Below are positions 21,589 through 33,900 of a stretch of 64,000 nucleotides of DNA, in pieces. The number at the start of each line of letters is the position of its first letter. Position 1 is the stretch's first letter. The position numbers and the translations under genes are program-made. This DNA comes from Batkoa obscura (Eukaryota; Entomophthoromycota; Entomophthoromycetes; Entomophthorales; Batkoaceae): the NCBI GenBank assembly GCA_030770535.1, contig JASVEC010000037.1, forward strand, positions 186,001 through 250,000, in the 5' to 3' direction. The notes beneath the pieces were generated by a model. The model worked only from the letters and a program-made list of their open reading frames with translations. It ran no database searches and was not told where the DNA came from.

Positions 21589-22538
21589 TTAACGACACCC
21601 AAGTAGTTTTGTTACATATTTACAAGTAATTTATTAGTCATTAGACAATATTATCTATAAAAAAGTATGTTAATAAATGAACTTAAAACAATTAAGATGT
21701 ATTTTATAATAATTAATCAGTAGGTCAACTGGCTAAAGTTACATCCCTCTCAGCAAAGAGGGAGCTTGGTTATCAACATGATCGATATGATAAATATTGA
21801 AGACAAATGGTTTTTTCATCACTTTGATAAAATTGAATTGAAATTGAGAAAATTACTTACTTTTAATCAACTATGGGGAATAACGAAGACATTGAATTAA
21901 CTCTTACAGAACACAATAAGGTGCTTTTGTAAAATGTTAAAACTGTAAAGTTAAATTGAAAAATTAGACTTCTTTTATACTTTTTAGTAGGATTAAGTTC
22001 ATTTGAATTACCCCTGTAAGCCAAATAGAAAGCTTTTAATTGGTGGAAAAAATTTTGCTCACTAAAAGATTTGGATTATTAAAGTTAAAAATTGAAATTT
22101 AATTGGTTGATGATTGGCTTTAAGAGAATCGATAAAAATGTCAATGGGATTTTATTTAAGAATAAATAATAGATTGAAAAAGTTCAAAATGAATTGAAGC
22201 TTTGAGAAATTTATTAAATCCAAATTTTTAAGAATTTGAATATTAAAACGTAATGAATTCCACTTTTTATCAATTCTAATTTAAAAATTTAATGGCTCTA
22301 TCAAAAAGAACATCCAAAAAATCAAATTCACCAAATTTAGTAATTTCAAGTTCTTATATACTTTAAATAAATGATAACAATAGGATCTATTAATTAATTG
22401 AATTAATTAATGATAAATACCATAAAATAGTTTAATACAAATAAATAGGAGAATTAATCACTTATTTAACAATAACTTTTAATTCCTATTTTTTCAAATA
22501 CTTTCACATCACTCCTCACATCGTCAACTTAACATAAT

Positions 22539-23945
22539 ATGAGCTATAAATTAAGTTTATTATTTCTCTTTCTTAGTCACTTTTCATCAATAGTAAGTCA
22601 ATTAGGCGATGAATTTAGTTTTGGCAGTTGTAATTTAGTTAAAGATCAAATTTATTATTTTGGTGGAAAACAGCAAAGTATAAAAGAGAATTCAACAGAA
22701 GATAACAATACAATCATTAAATTAATGTTAAAAAATCATATGAACATTAATCAACCTAAAAGTATTCGAATTGAACAAAAGAAACAGGAACTCAAACTAG
22801 GTAGTAAAATAAAAAGTCAATCAATTGAAGATAAAATATATTTATTTGGTGGAGAAAATGTAAAATTTGAAGAATGTTTCAAAGTATATGATATCAAGAA
22901 GGATAAATTAGAAACAATTCAACCCTTTGATAAGAGGGAATTATTTTCAGATATTCAATTAAAAAAAGATACATGTATTACTTCATTTATAATGGAAGCT
23001 AATAAAGAGAATATTATATTAATTGGCGGTAAATATAAGGATAATAAAAATAAAGAATATTTAATAAATAAAATAATTAATTATAATATTAAGTCAAAGA
23101 AATGGAGTTTATTTAAAACTAATTTTACAACAACAGAAGCAACATCAGTTTTATATCAAGATCAAATTTATTTATTAGGTAATAAAGGATTAGATAATAA
23201 ATTAATGTTTGGCTTAGATAAATTAGTTAGCTATAATTTAAAAAATAATAAAATTAATATAGAACAAATTGAAGTTAATATAAAAGAAACGGATTTTACA
23301 CCAGTTAATTCTATTTTAATTAAAGATCAATGTATATTATTTGATAATAATAAATATTCTTCATCAATAGTTATATATGATTTTAAAAAGAAGAATTATA
23401 TAATAAAACAAATATTAGGTTATAATTATAATAATAGTTGTTTAATTCAATATAAACAATATATTATTAATTTATTTGGTAATTTAAATAGAAATAATCC
23501 ATTGAATTTACAATTCATAAATACTAATCAATATCAGTTTAGTAATCAATTAATATTAGAAGAGAATTCAATTTCAATAAAAGATAATAATACATTAATT
23601 AAGCGTAATTTTACAACTGAAGATATTAAAATAACTCGATATGATATAGCAGATTCCTCATTAGAACCTGGTTTAATTATGACGATTTCCTTTGTTTCTA
23701 TTTTTGCAAGTTTATTAGTTGCTTTTATTATAACAGTATTATTATCAAATCCAGTAGATAAATCTAATTTTAGTTATAATCAATCTTTAAATTTTAGTAA
23801 ACATAATTTATCAAATAATAATATTAATATAATTAAGAATGAAGAAAATAGTCAAGATATGAATGATTATTTAAATTGGTTAAATCAACCTAATAATAAT
23901 AATAATACATTAAATATTCCTTTAGATACTTTAAATAAAAAATAA
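22539..23945 (+). CDS. Kelch-repeat single-pass membrane protein
   Basis: A 468-aa intronless frame. Residues 1-20 (MSYKLSLLFLFLSHFSSIVS) are a signal peptide. Blade-like repeats then recur: QIYYFGGKQ, KIYLFGGEN, NIILIGGKY, QIYLLGNKG, QCILFDNN. Each is a Kelch-style strand ending in GG or a decayed form, and several are followed by YDIKK.. or YNIKSKKW phrases, so this is a beta-propeller of about five or six blades. A transmembrane helix lies at ~385-407 (LIMTISFVSIFASLLVAFII), then an Asn-rich cytosolic tail. Very low GC codon use and Lys/Asn/Ile bias suggest fast drift. The architecture matches the protein at 18124-19218. Cell-surface or endomembrane role; ligand unknown. Confidence 0.82.
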   Translation: MSYKLSLLFLFLSHFSSIVSQLGDEFSFGSCNLVKDQIYYFGGKQQSIKENSTEDNNTIIKLMLKNHMNINQPKSIRIEQKKQELKLGSKIKSQSIEDKIYLFGGENVKFEECFKVYDIKKDKLETIQPFDKRELFSDIQLKKDTCITSFIMEANKENIILIGGKYKDNKNKEYLINKIINYNIKSKKWSLFKTNFTTTEATSVLYQDQIYLLGNKGLDNKLMFGLDKLVSYNLKNNKINIEQIEVNIKETDFTPVNSILIKDQCILFDNNKYSSSIVIYDFKKKNYIIKQILGYNYNNSCLIQYKQYIINLFGNLNRNNPLNLQFINTNQYQFSNQLILEENSISIKDNNTLIKRNFTTEDIKITRYDIADSSLEPGLIMTISFVSIFASLLVAFIITVLLSNPVDKSNFSYNQSLNFSKHNLSNNNINIIKNEENSQDMNDYLNWLNQPNNNNNTLNIPLDTLNKK

Positions 23946-24161
23946 GTTAATTAAATAAAATATTATTATTTTATATTTATATATATTATATATATTATAT
24001 TTTATTCTTTTTTTATTTATTTTTATCTTTATTTTTAATAGTTTTATTTAGTAAATAATACGAATTTAATGATTAATTTTAATTCACTAAAAAATGACTA
24101 CATCATTTAATAAACCCGAAGGTTGATTCTTTTTTTCATTCCTTCTTAAAAAGAAAAGAAA

Positions 24162-26324
24162 ATGTTATTAAAACGTCTACAATCTCATTCAACACTAGTA
24201 AAACGTAACTTTCAACCGAAATCTTACTTTCGATTCATCCATAATATTCCACTTTCTAATCATATTAATCAATTTGAATCTATACTTTCATCAACACAAA
24301 TAATTTATAATGATAAAGAAAGATTATCTACTTATAATTTAGATTGGATGGGTAAATATATTGGAAATTCTTCTTTAGTATTATTACCTAAGACTACTCA
24401 ACAAGTATCTGAAATATTAAAATATTGTTATGAAAATAAGTAAGTTATTATAATAAAATAATAAAATAATAAAATAATGAATTAATACTAATGATGATTT
24501 TTATAGTTTATCAGTAGTACCCCAAGGAGGTAATACTGGTTTGGTTGGTAAGTTATAACTTGATTTTCATTTAATGTCTATTAACTCTTTTATTTATTTA
24601 TCCCTCTTTTACAGGAGGCAGTGTTCCTATTGGAGAAGAGATCATCTTATCTTTAAGTAAAATGAATAAGATTTTAGATATTGATACAGTAAGTGGTAAC
24701 ATAACATGTGAAGCTGGATGTATATTGGAAACTTTAAATACAACTTTAAATAAAAATGGATTAATGATGCCACTAGATTTAGGTGCTAAAGGAAGGTAAG
24801 TTTTAAAATAAAAGCTAGATTTTCTGATTTATTATCATTTGAATGGATTAATTAATTTTTTAAAATGTTGTTTATTCTGATTAATATTATATTATATTAA
24901 TGAATATATTATTTATTTTAGTTGTCAAATTGGGGGTAATTTATCCACTAATGCAGGTGGATTAAGGTATCTTCGATATGGTTCTTTACATGGTAATATA
25001 TTAGGCTTAGAAGTGGTAAATAGTTATTACTCTATACTTTATTAAATCAAATTAAATTAAATCAAATTAATATAGGTATTAGCTAATGGGACTATATTAA
25101 ATAATTTATCTACATTAAGAAAAGATAATACAGGTAAATAAAATAATATACAATAATCATAATTAATAATAATATATTTGTTTTATAATTAAAATTATAT
25201 AGGTTATGATCTTAAACAATTATTTATTGGTTCAGAAGGTACTCTTGGTGTTATAACAAAAGCTTGTCTAATTACTCCACCATTACCAAAGGTAATATTA
25301 AATTAATAATATATTAATGATAGTATAAAATAGAATAAAATTACATTATAGGCCATCAATATAGCATTGTTGGGGATTCATGATTTTTCAAAAGTAATGG
25401 AATGTTATAAATTAACTCGAAGTTATTTAGGAGAAATATTATCAGGTAAATACTATTATCTATATTCTATTATTCTATTATTTATTTTATTATTCTATTA
25501 TTTTTATATATTAATTATTTAATATTTCAATTATTTAGCATTTGAATTTTTTGATCAAGATAGTTTAAATTTAGTTAAAAAAAACTTTAATTTACCCTCT
25601 CCATTAACAGATGATTTTCCATATTATATTTTAATTGAAACTCATGGCTCAAATAAAGAACATGATGATGAGGTAAATATTATATTAGTTATAATATTTA
25701 TATTTATATTTATTTTAGAAATTAAATAAATTATTAGAAGTATTAATGGAAAAAGAAATAGCATCAGATGGTACATTAGCACAAGATTATCAACAGGTAA
25801 TTTTAATTTAAAATAATCATACATAATTGATAATTAATATAATCAAGATGAATAAATTATGGAAATATCGAGAAGATATCTCTGAATCTGTTGTTAAACA
25901 TGGGCAACCTTATAAATATGATTTCTCTGTACCTTTACCCTATTTTTATGAAATTGTGTTAAAAGTAAGAGAATATCTCAAATCTAAAGGGTATTATTTA
26001 GGTTATAATCATCCAGGATCTCCAGTAAATGGGGTAGTTGGATTTGGACATATCGGTGATTCGAATTTACATTTAAATATTACTGTGGATAGAAAGTATT
26101 TGAAAGAAAATGAAAATTTAGATTTTAAAAAAGTATTAGAACCTTTTGTATTCGAACTAGTAAATAAATATAAAGGTTCAATTTCTGCTGAACATGGTAT
26201 GGGTCAACAAAAAAATAAATTTATGAATTATTCTAAGAGTGAACAGAATATTGAAATAATGAAATCGATTAAAAAGTTGTTAGATCCGAAAAATATATTA
26301 AATCCAAACAAAGTATTACCTTGA
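24162..26324 (+). CDS. D-2-hydroxyglutarate dehydrogenase, mitochondrial (FAD-linked)
   Basis: Oxidises D-2-hydroxyglutarate to 2-oxoglutarate with FAD (family of human D2HGDH and yeast Dld2/Dld3). Ten exons (24162-24439, 24507-24547, 24615-24795, 24922-25015, 25076-25133, 25203-25291, 25352-25445, 25539-25672, 25719-25796, 25848-26324) join in frame to 507 aa, the normal length. The basic N-terminus with RRL/R-type residues is a mitochondrial presequence. The FAD-binding domain shows [36 protein letters not shown] and [19 protein letters not shown]. The C-terminal domain shows [23 protein letters not shown] and [10 protein letters not shown]. The motifs are closer to D2HGDH than to D-lactate dehydrogenase, especially the GNxxGLEVV region. 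All introns are 50-130 nt GT-AG. The gene converges with the ABHD12-like gene 77 bp away. Confidence 0.94.
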
Positions 26325-26401
26325 GATTCAGAATTTTTTTTGCTAAAAATGAAATAAACAAATTTATCAAAGAACAAAATAAATCAATATGATTTTTATT
26401 T

Positions 26402-27607
26402 TTATAAATTTTCCCAAAATTTTAATATTCCTTTAGAATACATTTGAAATAATGGAATACTATCATGTGTGGCATTTTTAACTTTAATAAATGCTAATTT
26501 TCTATCTTTTAATCTAAAATATTCTCCAACTGCTTCTTCTTTTTCAAATTTCCAATCTACTTTTTTAATATCTTTACTCTCATTAACTAACACTTCATCT
26601 TTCAATTGAATTCCATGCTTTACTGGAATTAAATCATCTTTTTCTCCATGAAGAATTAATGTAGGTGACTTAATAGATTTAATAATCTTTTTCGTATCAA
26701 AAGGATGATTGATTAAAGGGTTAACCTTGTTTTTTAACCATGGACTAAACATAACTGGATATAATAAAGGCACTACTCGAAATAATTTATATTCATACAT
26801 AGCATCTGGAATGGAAGTATATGGAGCGGATAATACCAAAGATTTTGGTGATATACTCTTATCATTTAGATATTTAGTTAACTTACTAGCTACTCCAGTA
26901 CCCAATGAATGACCCATAATAGTAATTTGAGATTGTTTGACTCCTTTTTTAATGAGAAATTTCCATAGCGATAGACTATCCATAAAAAGACCCATTTCAC
27001 TTGGTTTTCCTTCGGAATCGCCAAATCCACGATAGTCAAGGACAAGGACTTGGGTATGAAGGTTCAATGAGAGGTCAATATAACTTGGATAACGTACTGA
27101 AGAAGCGCGGTTACCAGCATTACCATGAAGGAAGAGGATGATGGGTAAATTTTCGTCAAGTAAACTAGTTTCAAAGAATTTTTGTTGATTGATATCTTCA
27201 TCATTAATAGTATTATTTAATTTTAGTAATAAATTAGTTTTAACTGATTTTGGTATGAAATGATAAACACCTTAATATTGTTAAAGAAAATGGAATTAAA
27301 AAATAAATTAAATAAACTAATTTGCTTTTAAATTTACCTAATTTATAACCTTCACTTTGTATATAAAAATTAAAAACTTCTAAATCTTTGTGAATGGTAA
27401 AATTTGTTGGGTCCGATAATAATGATTTGGCCGGAAAATTTAACCAGTTGAGGTAGACTAGACCACCTTGGAAAGGTTCAAAGATTAAGATAACTAATAA
27501 ACCCTAAGAAACAGAATTCTAAAATATAATTATTATAACTTAGGAGTAATATTTACGACATAAAGTAATAATCCTATTAAAATATGTTTTAAGGTATTGA
27601 AAAACAT
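26402..27607 (-). CDS. ABHD12-like alpha/beta hydrolase (membrane-anchored lipase)
   Basis: Exons 27557-27607, 27338-27503 and 26402-27270 give 361 aa. An N-terminal membrane anchor (LIGLLLYVGLLVILIFEP) is built across the first intron. Motifs follow family order: PIILFLHGNAGNRA (oxyanion loop), LDYRGFGDSEG, the nucleophile elbow GHSLGTG, the acid GEKDDLIP and the final histidine in NATHDS. In animals ABHD12 is an ER lysophosphatidylserine and monoacylglycerol lipase; the exact substrate in this fungus is inferred only. Exon 1 is short (17 codons), but its ATG, GTAAAT donor and TTCTTAG acceptor give a continuous hydrophobic helix, which supports it. An alternative upstream acceptor at TTTTAG would hit a stop. 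Confidence 0.9.
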
Positions 27608-28089
27608 AATTGAGAGATAAATTAAATAGATTCTAATTGATATTTTTAATCCCTTTTTTTTGAAGTGAGGTAAATTTCATCATCTAGAATTTAATTTGTT
27701 CCATTCTTTTAAAAAAATTTAAAGCTTGATACTGGATGATACTATAGCTCCTTTAAGAAAATTGATGTTATGATTTGTCAAAATACAACAAATAAGCATA
27801 GAAAGATTAGTTCAAATAATTGAATTCTAAAAATTACTATTAGAAAGTTGAAACAGCTATAGTTAAAATAAATTTAATATTGCAAATCCATTTTATAGAA
27901 TTCACTTTGTTTTCAGTACTATTTTTAAATATTAAACAAATAATAGTAATAAAAATTTAATATCCATAATATGAAACCTTATTGATTTCATAACTTGCAT
28001 TCTATTAAACTTTTATTCCACTTTCAAAAACTCTATCTAATAATCTCTTTATAATATCATAAGCTACATCTATTTCCAATTCCGAGAAC
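27608..28089. other. Intergenic, nothing recognised
   Basis: About 480 bp of AT-rich DNA between the ABHD12-like gene start and the U6 duplication block. No open frame or repeat is seen. Confidence 0.45.
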
Positions 28090-28158
28090 TCAATATAAAA
28101 AAAGTCCTCCGAAGAGGGTGTCCACTCAAGATTTACGTGTCATCCTTGTGCAGGGGCC

Positions 28159-28189
<31 letters not shown>

Positions 28190-28420
28190 GTCAAGTGTCC
28201 CTAAGGTTGCCCCTAGGGACAAATACTATGTTTTTACTTTTTTTTAGGGAGGAAAGTTTTTAGTAAATTTAAACCTTGTGGGTTTTAAATAAATACAAAT
28301 ATAGTTGAAAAACAAGAACAATTGGTGGATCTCAGAATTTAAACATTTGATTGGTTATAAACCTTAGAGGATATTTATTGTATCAATACTATTAATGCTA
28401 TCTAGTTTATTTAGCAAATC
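28090..28420 (-). repeat. U6 duplication block, copy 2
   Basis: Reverse complement of 17550-17880, nearly identical over about 300 bp. The match includes the upstream segment with AACCAATCAAATG and AACCCACAAGG and stops a few bases past the U6 T-run. At the promoter-distal end similarity becomes patchy near 28400-28440. Confidence 0.93.
28099..28220 (-). ncRNA. U6: U6 spliceosomal snRNA, copy 2
   Basis: Identical to copy 1 over the RNA as far as I can read: 5' stem GTCCCTA/TAGGGAC, ACAGAGA box, AGC triad, internal stem-loop bases, and the 3' CCTC-TTCG-GAGG hairpin followed by a T-run. The shared ~190 bp upstream suggests that it keeps the same promoter and is active. Confidence 0.96.
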
Positions 28421-29573
28421 AAAAGGTAATACTTGAATATAAGAGAAAAGAATGTAGTAATATGATTATTAAATGTAACATAATGATTTTATTTATTTTG
28501 GTTCGGTTTAAGATTTATTTTCTGATGAAATTAAAGTACTAAAACCGATAATAAGTGTTTTTTATATTATAATACAGCATTTAAATATTGGTTAAATTAG
28601 TAAATTTAGACTACAGCTACTTATTGAAAATAAATTAATAGCTTCATAATTGTAACTAATATTATGACATAATTTATTATCATTAAAGCTAAAATATAAG
28701 ATAAAATTATTGATATAGGGATTTCAATTACTTGTTTCAATAATAGTTTTAACTATTTTTTGACATATTTAAAAAGCGATTTAACTTATAACTAAAATAA
28801 TAATAGCATTTATAATGGTTTATTTTTTAATAAGTATGAAGTAAAATATAGAAGAAAGGACATTAAACCAGTAAGTCAAAAGTTATCTTTAAGCTAAGAA
28901 AGATTATATGATGTAACTTAAATACTATACATAAATGATTGTCCAATATAGATTTCAAAAGTAAAAGAAAAGGTAGTTTCACTATTAGAAGAAAGCTTAA
29001 TAAAGCCTAAAGTAGAAGATTAAATTCGAAATTGGCCTAATTGTATTACAAATTTACAGAAAATAGTTAGAGATATAAAACGTCTTCGCTTCTATTATAT
29101 AAACATTTGAGTTATTTAACAAAAATTACCTAAATGAAAGCTTCTTTAAAATAGAGTGAGATGACGTTATCAAAGTGTATTTCTTTAACTTGAAACATTT
29201 TAAATATCGATTAAGCTTATTAAAACACTTTTAGTGGGGAATTCTATGTTAAAGTTTCAAGATTTTACCAAATTTTATTAAAATTGCCCTAAGATGGGTT
29301 TAGCATTAAAAGATAAATAGTGCATTATGAATTATTACACTATATTGAGATAGTCAACCAAGGTTGACACGTAATGATTAAAATCTTTATTTTTCAATAT
29401 TAAACCATTTTAATATTATTATAAACTGGTAAATATTTTCATGATCTAATTTTTGGTTAACTATTTTATTGAAGCTAGTGTAAATATGACATAAAGTCTA
29501 CAATTTAAAATAAGGAAAAAAGTATATAAGAACAAGAAATGTGAGATGAATTTGAAATAAAAAATAAATAAAA
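28421..29573. other. Intergenic with a probable retroelement relic
   Basis: About 1.15 kb upstream of the Bli-3-type gene. It holds the possible LTR-retroelement relic listed separately. No gene is visible otherwise. Confidence 0.4.
28900..29330 (+). mobile_element. Possible relic of an LTR retroelement (Ty3/Gypsy-like pol)
   Basis: A fossil. Short plus-strand stretches recall the end of reverse transcriptase and its connection to RNase H in Ty3/Gypsy elements: a Leu-Leu-Glu-Glu phrase, then an Asn-Trp-Pro phrase followed about 20 residues later by Phe-Tyr-Tyr. It is broken many times and no LTRs are visible, so it is old. The assignment is weak. Confidence 0.3.
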
Positions 29574-30170
29574 ATGGAATCTACTCACACTAAAGCCAAC
29601 CTTGATACTAAAACTGAATTCAAAGAGCAACTAGATGGGTTCTATGAGCTTATAGATAAACAAAAATGCGTCATGCTTACCACTAAAAACCCAGATGGTA
29701 GTCTAATTTCTCGTCCAATGCATATCTCTTCTAGAGTAAATGGTGTTGACTTTTACTTGTTTGCTAACAAAGAATCCCAGAAGGTTGAGGATATTCAAAA
29801 CTATCCAGAAGTAAACTTAAGTTTCTATAGAGACAGCGATTATTCTTGGGTAAGTGTATCTGGTAAAGCATCCTTAGTCACAGATGAGAGTAAAATTAAG
29901 GAATTATACAGCCCAATGCTTAAAGCTTGGTTCGAGGACCTTGGAGATGGAATCCATACTGGCGGCCCAGAAGATCCACGTGTTATCTTATTACAAATTG
30001 AGACTAAAGATATTATCTACCAGGTTCAAAAAAATGTTATCAGTCGTACAGGCCAAATGTTAAAAGGAATGGTCACTGGCGATAAAGCTGATATGGGCTC
30101 AATCCGACTTATTGGTGGTGAACAACTCGAAGCTGCTCGTAAGCTTGAGACTTCCCACCAAAATGCCTAA
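29574..30170 (+). CDS. Bli-3/GSP26-type flavin-binding split-barrel protein (PNPOx-like)
   Basis: An intronless 198-aa frame, the usual length for the fungal Bli-3 group. The FMN-binding split barrel spans about residues 20-170: FYELIDKQKCVMLTTKNPDG, SLISRPMHISSR, FYLFANKESQKVEDI, NLSFYRDSDYSWVSVSGKAS and KIKELYSPMLKAWFEDLGDG with GGPEDPRVILLQI. The family includes Neurospora bli-3 (blue-light inducible) and bacterial general stress protein 26; they bind a flavin, but the reaction is not well defined. Likely soluble and cytosolic. The codon use is less AT-biased than that of neighbouring unknown genes, which suggests good expression. An A-rich leader (AATAAAAAATAAATAAAA) precedes the ATG. Confidence 0.9.
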   Translation: MESTHTKANLDTKTEFKEQLDGFYELIDKQKCVMLTTKNPDGSLISRPMHISSRVNGVDFYLFANKESQKVEDIQNYPEVNLSFYRDSDYSWVSVSGKASLVTDESKIKELYSPMLKAWFEDLGDGIHTGGPEDPRVILLQIETKDIIYQVQKNVISRTGQMLKGMVTGDKADMGSIRLIGGEQLEAARKLETSHQNA

Positions 30171-30919
30171 TTATAAACCATATTGTAAATAAAACTATGT
30201 CTTAAGCTAAGTATTGTTATTTTTAAGCTTTATCAAAATTAAAATTAAAATTAAAACTATAAACGCATTTTTATAAGTATACAAATGTTTGATATAATAT
30301 AAAATTTTTTATTAACATCAATATATAATGGTAAAAACTTGTTATTTTTACTTTCTAATAAAACTCTTGCGTAATTAATAACTATTTTGATTCATTTATT
30401 AGTATTCAAGTATACAATCCATAAAAGATGATACGATATTTAATAGCATATTTCACTTGATTAACAAATATGAATGTGATGTTACTTTTTATACTATAAT
30501 ATTCATTAACTTTATTATTGGTTTTTGCTTATTAATTCTAATAATCTAAGGAATCTATTGATTTAAAACTTATTAGAGCTTATAAAATTGTTAAACTCCA
30601 AATTGATAATTTCTTGGAAAATTTCTTCGGCTACTATCTATTTATTTAGTCCTTTTAAAGCCTAATTCTCAAGCTTTAGCGAAGCTTGTACTTAAATCTA
30701 ATTCTTAAATGAACAATTATTTAATAAACAATTGAGCTTCAACAGCCGCAAAAATGCACTTTGAGCTGAATAGTAAAAAGCTTAGCTTGATTGGTCCATC
30801 AAATTTTTCAAGGATTAGAAGTTAAACTCAAGTAGTAAGGTAACAGGGTCTTTTATTAGAAAGCAAGATCGTATTCATAATACCAAATTCTCAGAAAAAG
30901 ATAGAAAAAGAGAGAGAGA
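30171..30919. other. Intergenic, nothing recognised
   Basis: About 750 bp between the Bli-3-type gene and UPF1. A small palindrome AAGCTTTAGCGAAGCTT lies near 30672. No gene or repeat is supported. Confidence 0.45.
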
Positions 30920-33900
30920 ATGGATCCATTTCAAGAACTCAATAGCCAAGATGCGGATTTCAGCTATCTTGAATACAATTATAAAGACGATTATTCTCAA
31001 AATGAGAATATAGATTTTACTTCGAACTTTAATGAGTTTGATGCTAGATTTAAGGAGTTATCCATTCAAGACAAGTCAAACAGTCAAGAGGATTATAATG
31101 TTAACTTAGATGAAGATGAAGATGTCGTAAATTATGACCAGTTAGAAGAAAAAGAACTTCCAGACCATGCTTGCAAGTAAACTTATTTATATTATTTTTT
31201 GGTCTTTATTTATTATATTAGATATTGTTTGATACATAATACTTCTTCAGTAGTAAAGTGCCTGACATGCCAAAAATGGTTTTGCAACTCTAGAGGAAAT
31301 ACGTCAGGTTCACATATTGTTACTCACTTAGTTCGTTCTAAGCATAAAGAGGTTTCACTTCATTATGATTCACCACTTGGTGATACCGTATTGGAATGCT
31401 ATCAGTGTGGATGTAAAAATGTATTCCTTTTGGGTTTCATTCCAGCAAAATCAGATACCGTTGTTGTTTTGTTATGCAGGTAAGCCTTTTTTTAACAGCT
31501 CCTAGATTTTGTTTTATTTTTATAGACAACCTTGTGCTTCTATTCCTTCAACTAAGGATATGAATTGGGATACCTCATTATGGCAGCCTTTAATTGATGA
31601 TCGTTCTTTTTTAAATTGGATTGTTAAAGTACCTTCAGAACCTGAGCAATTACGTGCTAGACAGATAACAACAAAGCAAATAATTAAATTGGAAGATATT
31701 TGGAAGGATAATAATTCAGCTTCCCTTGAAGATTTAGAAAAACCAGGAATTGATGAAGAACCACAACAAGTTTTATTAAAGTAAACAAAAATTTTACTAA
31801 TTTATTATTAATATTTAATCATTTATTTAGATACGAAGACGCTTATCAATATCAAAACATTTTCGGACCTTTAGTTAAGATGGAAGCTGATTTTGATAAA
31901 AAACTTAAGGAATCTCAAACTCAAGATAGTATTTCTATACGTTGGGATATTGGTTTAAATCAAAAGAAAGTAGCCTATTTCATTTTTTCAAGATTCGAAC
32001 AAGGTGATTGTAGGATAGCTGTTGGCGATGAATTACGTATCAAATACAAAGGTGAACTTAGAGCTCCTTGGGAAGGCATCGGTCACGTGATTAAATTACC
32101 AAATAATGTTAGTGATGAAATCGGTTTGGAATTAAAGAAGACGGAAGGGGTTCCAATGGAATGTACATTAAACTTTTCAATTGAGTTTGTATGGAAGAGT
32201 ACCAGTTTTGATCGTATGCAAACAGCAATGAAGACATTTGCTTTAGATGAGACATCAGTAAGTAACTATATCTATCATAAGCTTTTAGGCCATGATCTTG
32301 AATCTCAAACTATCCGTACACAAATTCCAAAGAAATTTCAAGCTAAAAATTTACCAGAGCTTAATCATTCACAAATTAATGCTGTTAAATGCGTCCTCCA
32401 AAAACCATTAAGTTTAATCCAAGGTCCTCCAGGTACTGGTAAAACAGTTACTTCAGCTACTATTGTTTACCATTTAGCAAAGTTAAGTAATGAGCAGATT
32501 TTAGTATGTGCACCTAGTAACGTAGCGGTTGATCAACTGGCCGAAAAAATCCATAAAACTGGATTAAAAGTAGTGAGAGTTTGTGCAAAATCAAGAGAAG
32601 AATTATATTCCCCAATCAGTTTCCTTACTCTTCATGAGCAGGTTAATAACTGTGCTACACTCCCAGAGCTCCAAAAGCTTATTTTGCTTAAAGCTGAGCA
32701 AGGTGAACTTAGTTCTAGTGATGAAAGAAAATATCGTGCTTTAAGAAAATCAGTTGAGCAACAAATCCTTAGGAATTGTGATGTTATTTTAGCTACTTGT
32801 GTTGGTGCTGGTGATCCTCGTTTATCAAAGATGAGATTCCGTACTGTTTTAATTGATGAAGCAACCCAAGCTACTGAACCAGAATGCCTTATACCTTTAG
32901 TTTTAGGTTCAAAACAAGTGATCTTAGTAGGTGATCATCAGCAACTTGGGCCAGTAATTATGAGTAAAAAAGCAGCAAGGGCAGGTTTAAATCAATCTCT
33001 TTTTGAAAGACTTATCACCTTAAATGTACGCCCTATCCGTCTTCAAGTCCAATATCGTATGCATCCTAATCTATCAGAGTTTCCAAGTAACATGTTTTAT
33101 GAAGGTACGCTTCAAAATGGTATTACTGCACATGATCGACTCCGTCGTAACCTTGATTTCCCATGGCCAGATCCAGCTTGTCCGATGATGTTTTACTCTA
33201 ATCTTGGATTAGAAGAAATATCTTCTTCAGGAACTTCATTTTTAAATCGAACTGAAGCAGCAAATTGTGAAAAATTAGTTACAAGGCTTTTAAAATGTGG
33301 TATTTTACCAGATCAAATTGGTATTATTACTCCATATGAAGGACAACGTTCATATATTTCTAGTTATATGCAATTTAATGGAAGCTTGAGAAAGGAACTT
33401 TATAAAGAAATTGAGCTTGAAAGTGTTGATGCTTTTCAAGGTCGTGAAAAAGACTATATTATTGTAAGTTGTGTCCGTTCCAATCAACATCAAGGCATCG
33501 GTTTCTTAAGTGATCCAAGACGTCTCAATGTTGCCATTACTAGAGCTAAATATGGGTTAATATTATTGGGTAATCCAAAGGTTTTAAGTAGACATCCACT
33601 CTGGCATCATCTGCTTACCCATTTTAAGGATAGACGTGTTTTAGTAGAAGGTCCATTAAATAATCTTAAGGTTAGTATGATGCAATTTTCTCGCCCACGT
33701 AGAATTTATAATAAAGCTCGCAATGGTGTAGCTTCAAATGTACCTCAAGGAGCAGAGGCTGTTCGTCCTAATGTAACCCCACTTAATCATACTAATGGAA
33801 ATGCAAGTCAACTTTCCTCTTTAAGTTTGACTTCCCAAGATTATGCTTATTTCAAAGGATCGCGTAATGATATTGGTAATTTATGGGGAACGAGCACACA

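Larger units (their letters stand above)
19219..22538. other. Intergenic with one MITE and a gene relic
   Basis: Upstream region shared by the two divergent membrane protein genes. It contains MITE copy G (20785-20885) and a decayed coding stretch on the minus strand at 21340-21588. A small hairpin CCCTCTCAGCAAAGAGGG lies near 21746. Nothing else is supported. Confidence 0.45.
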
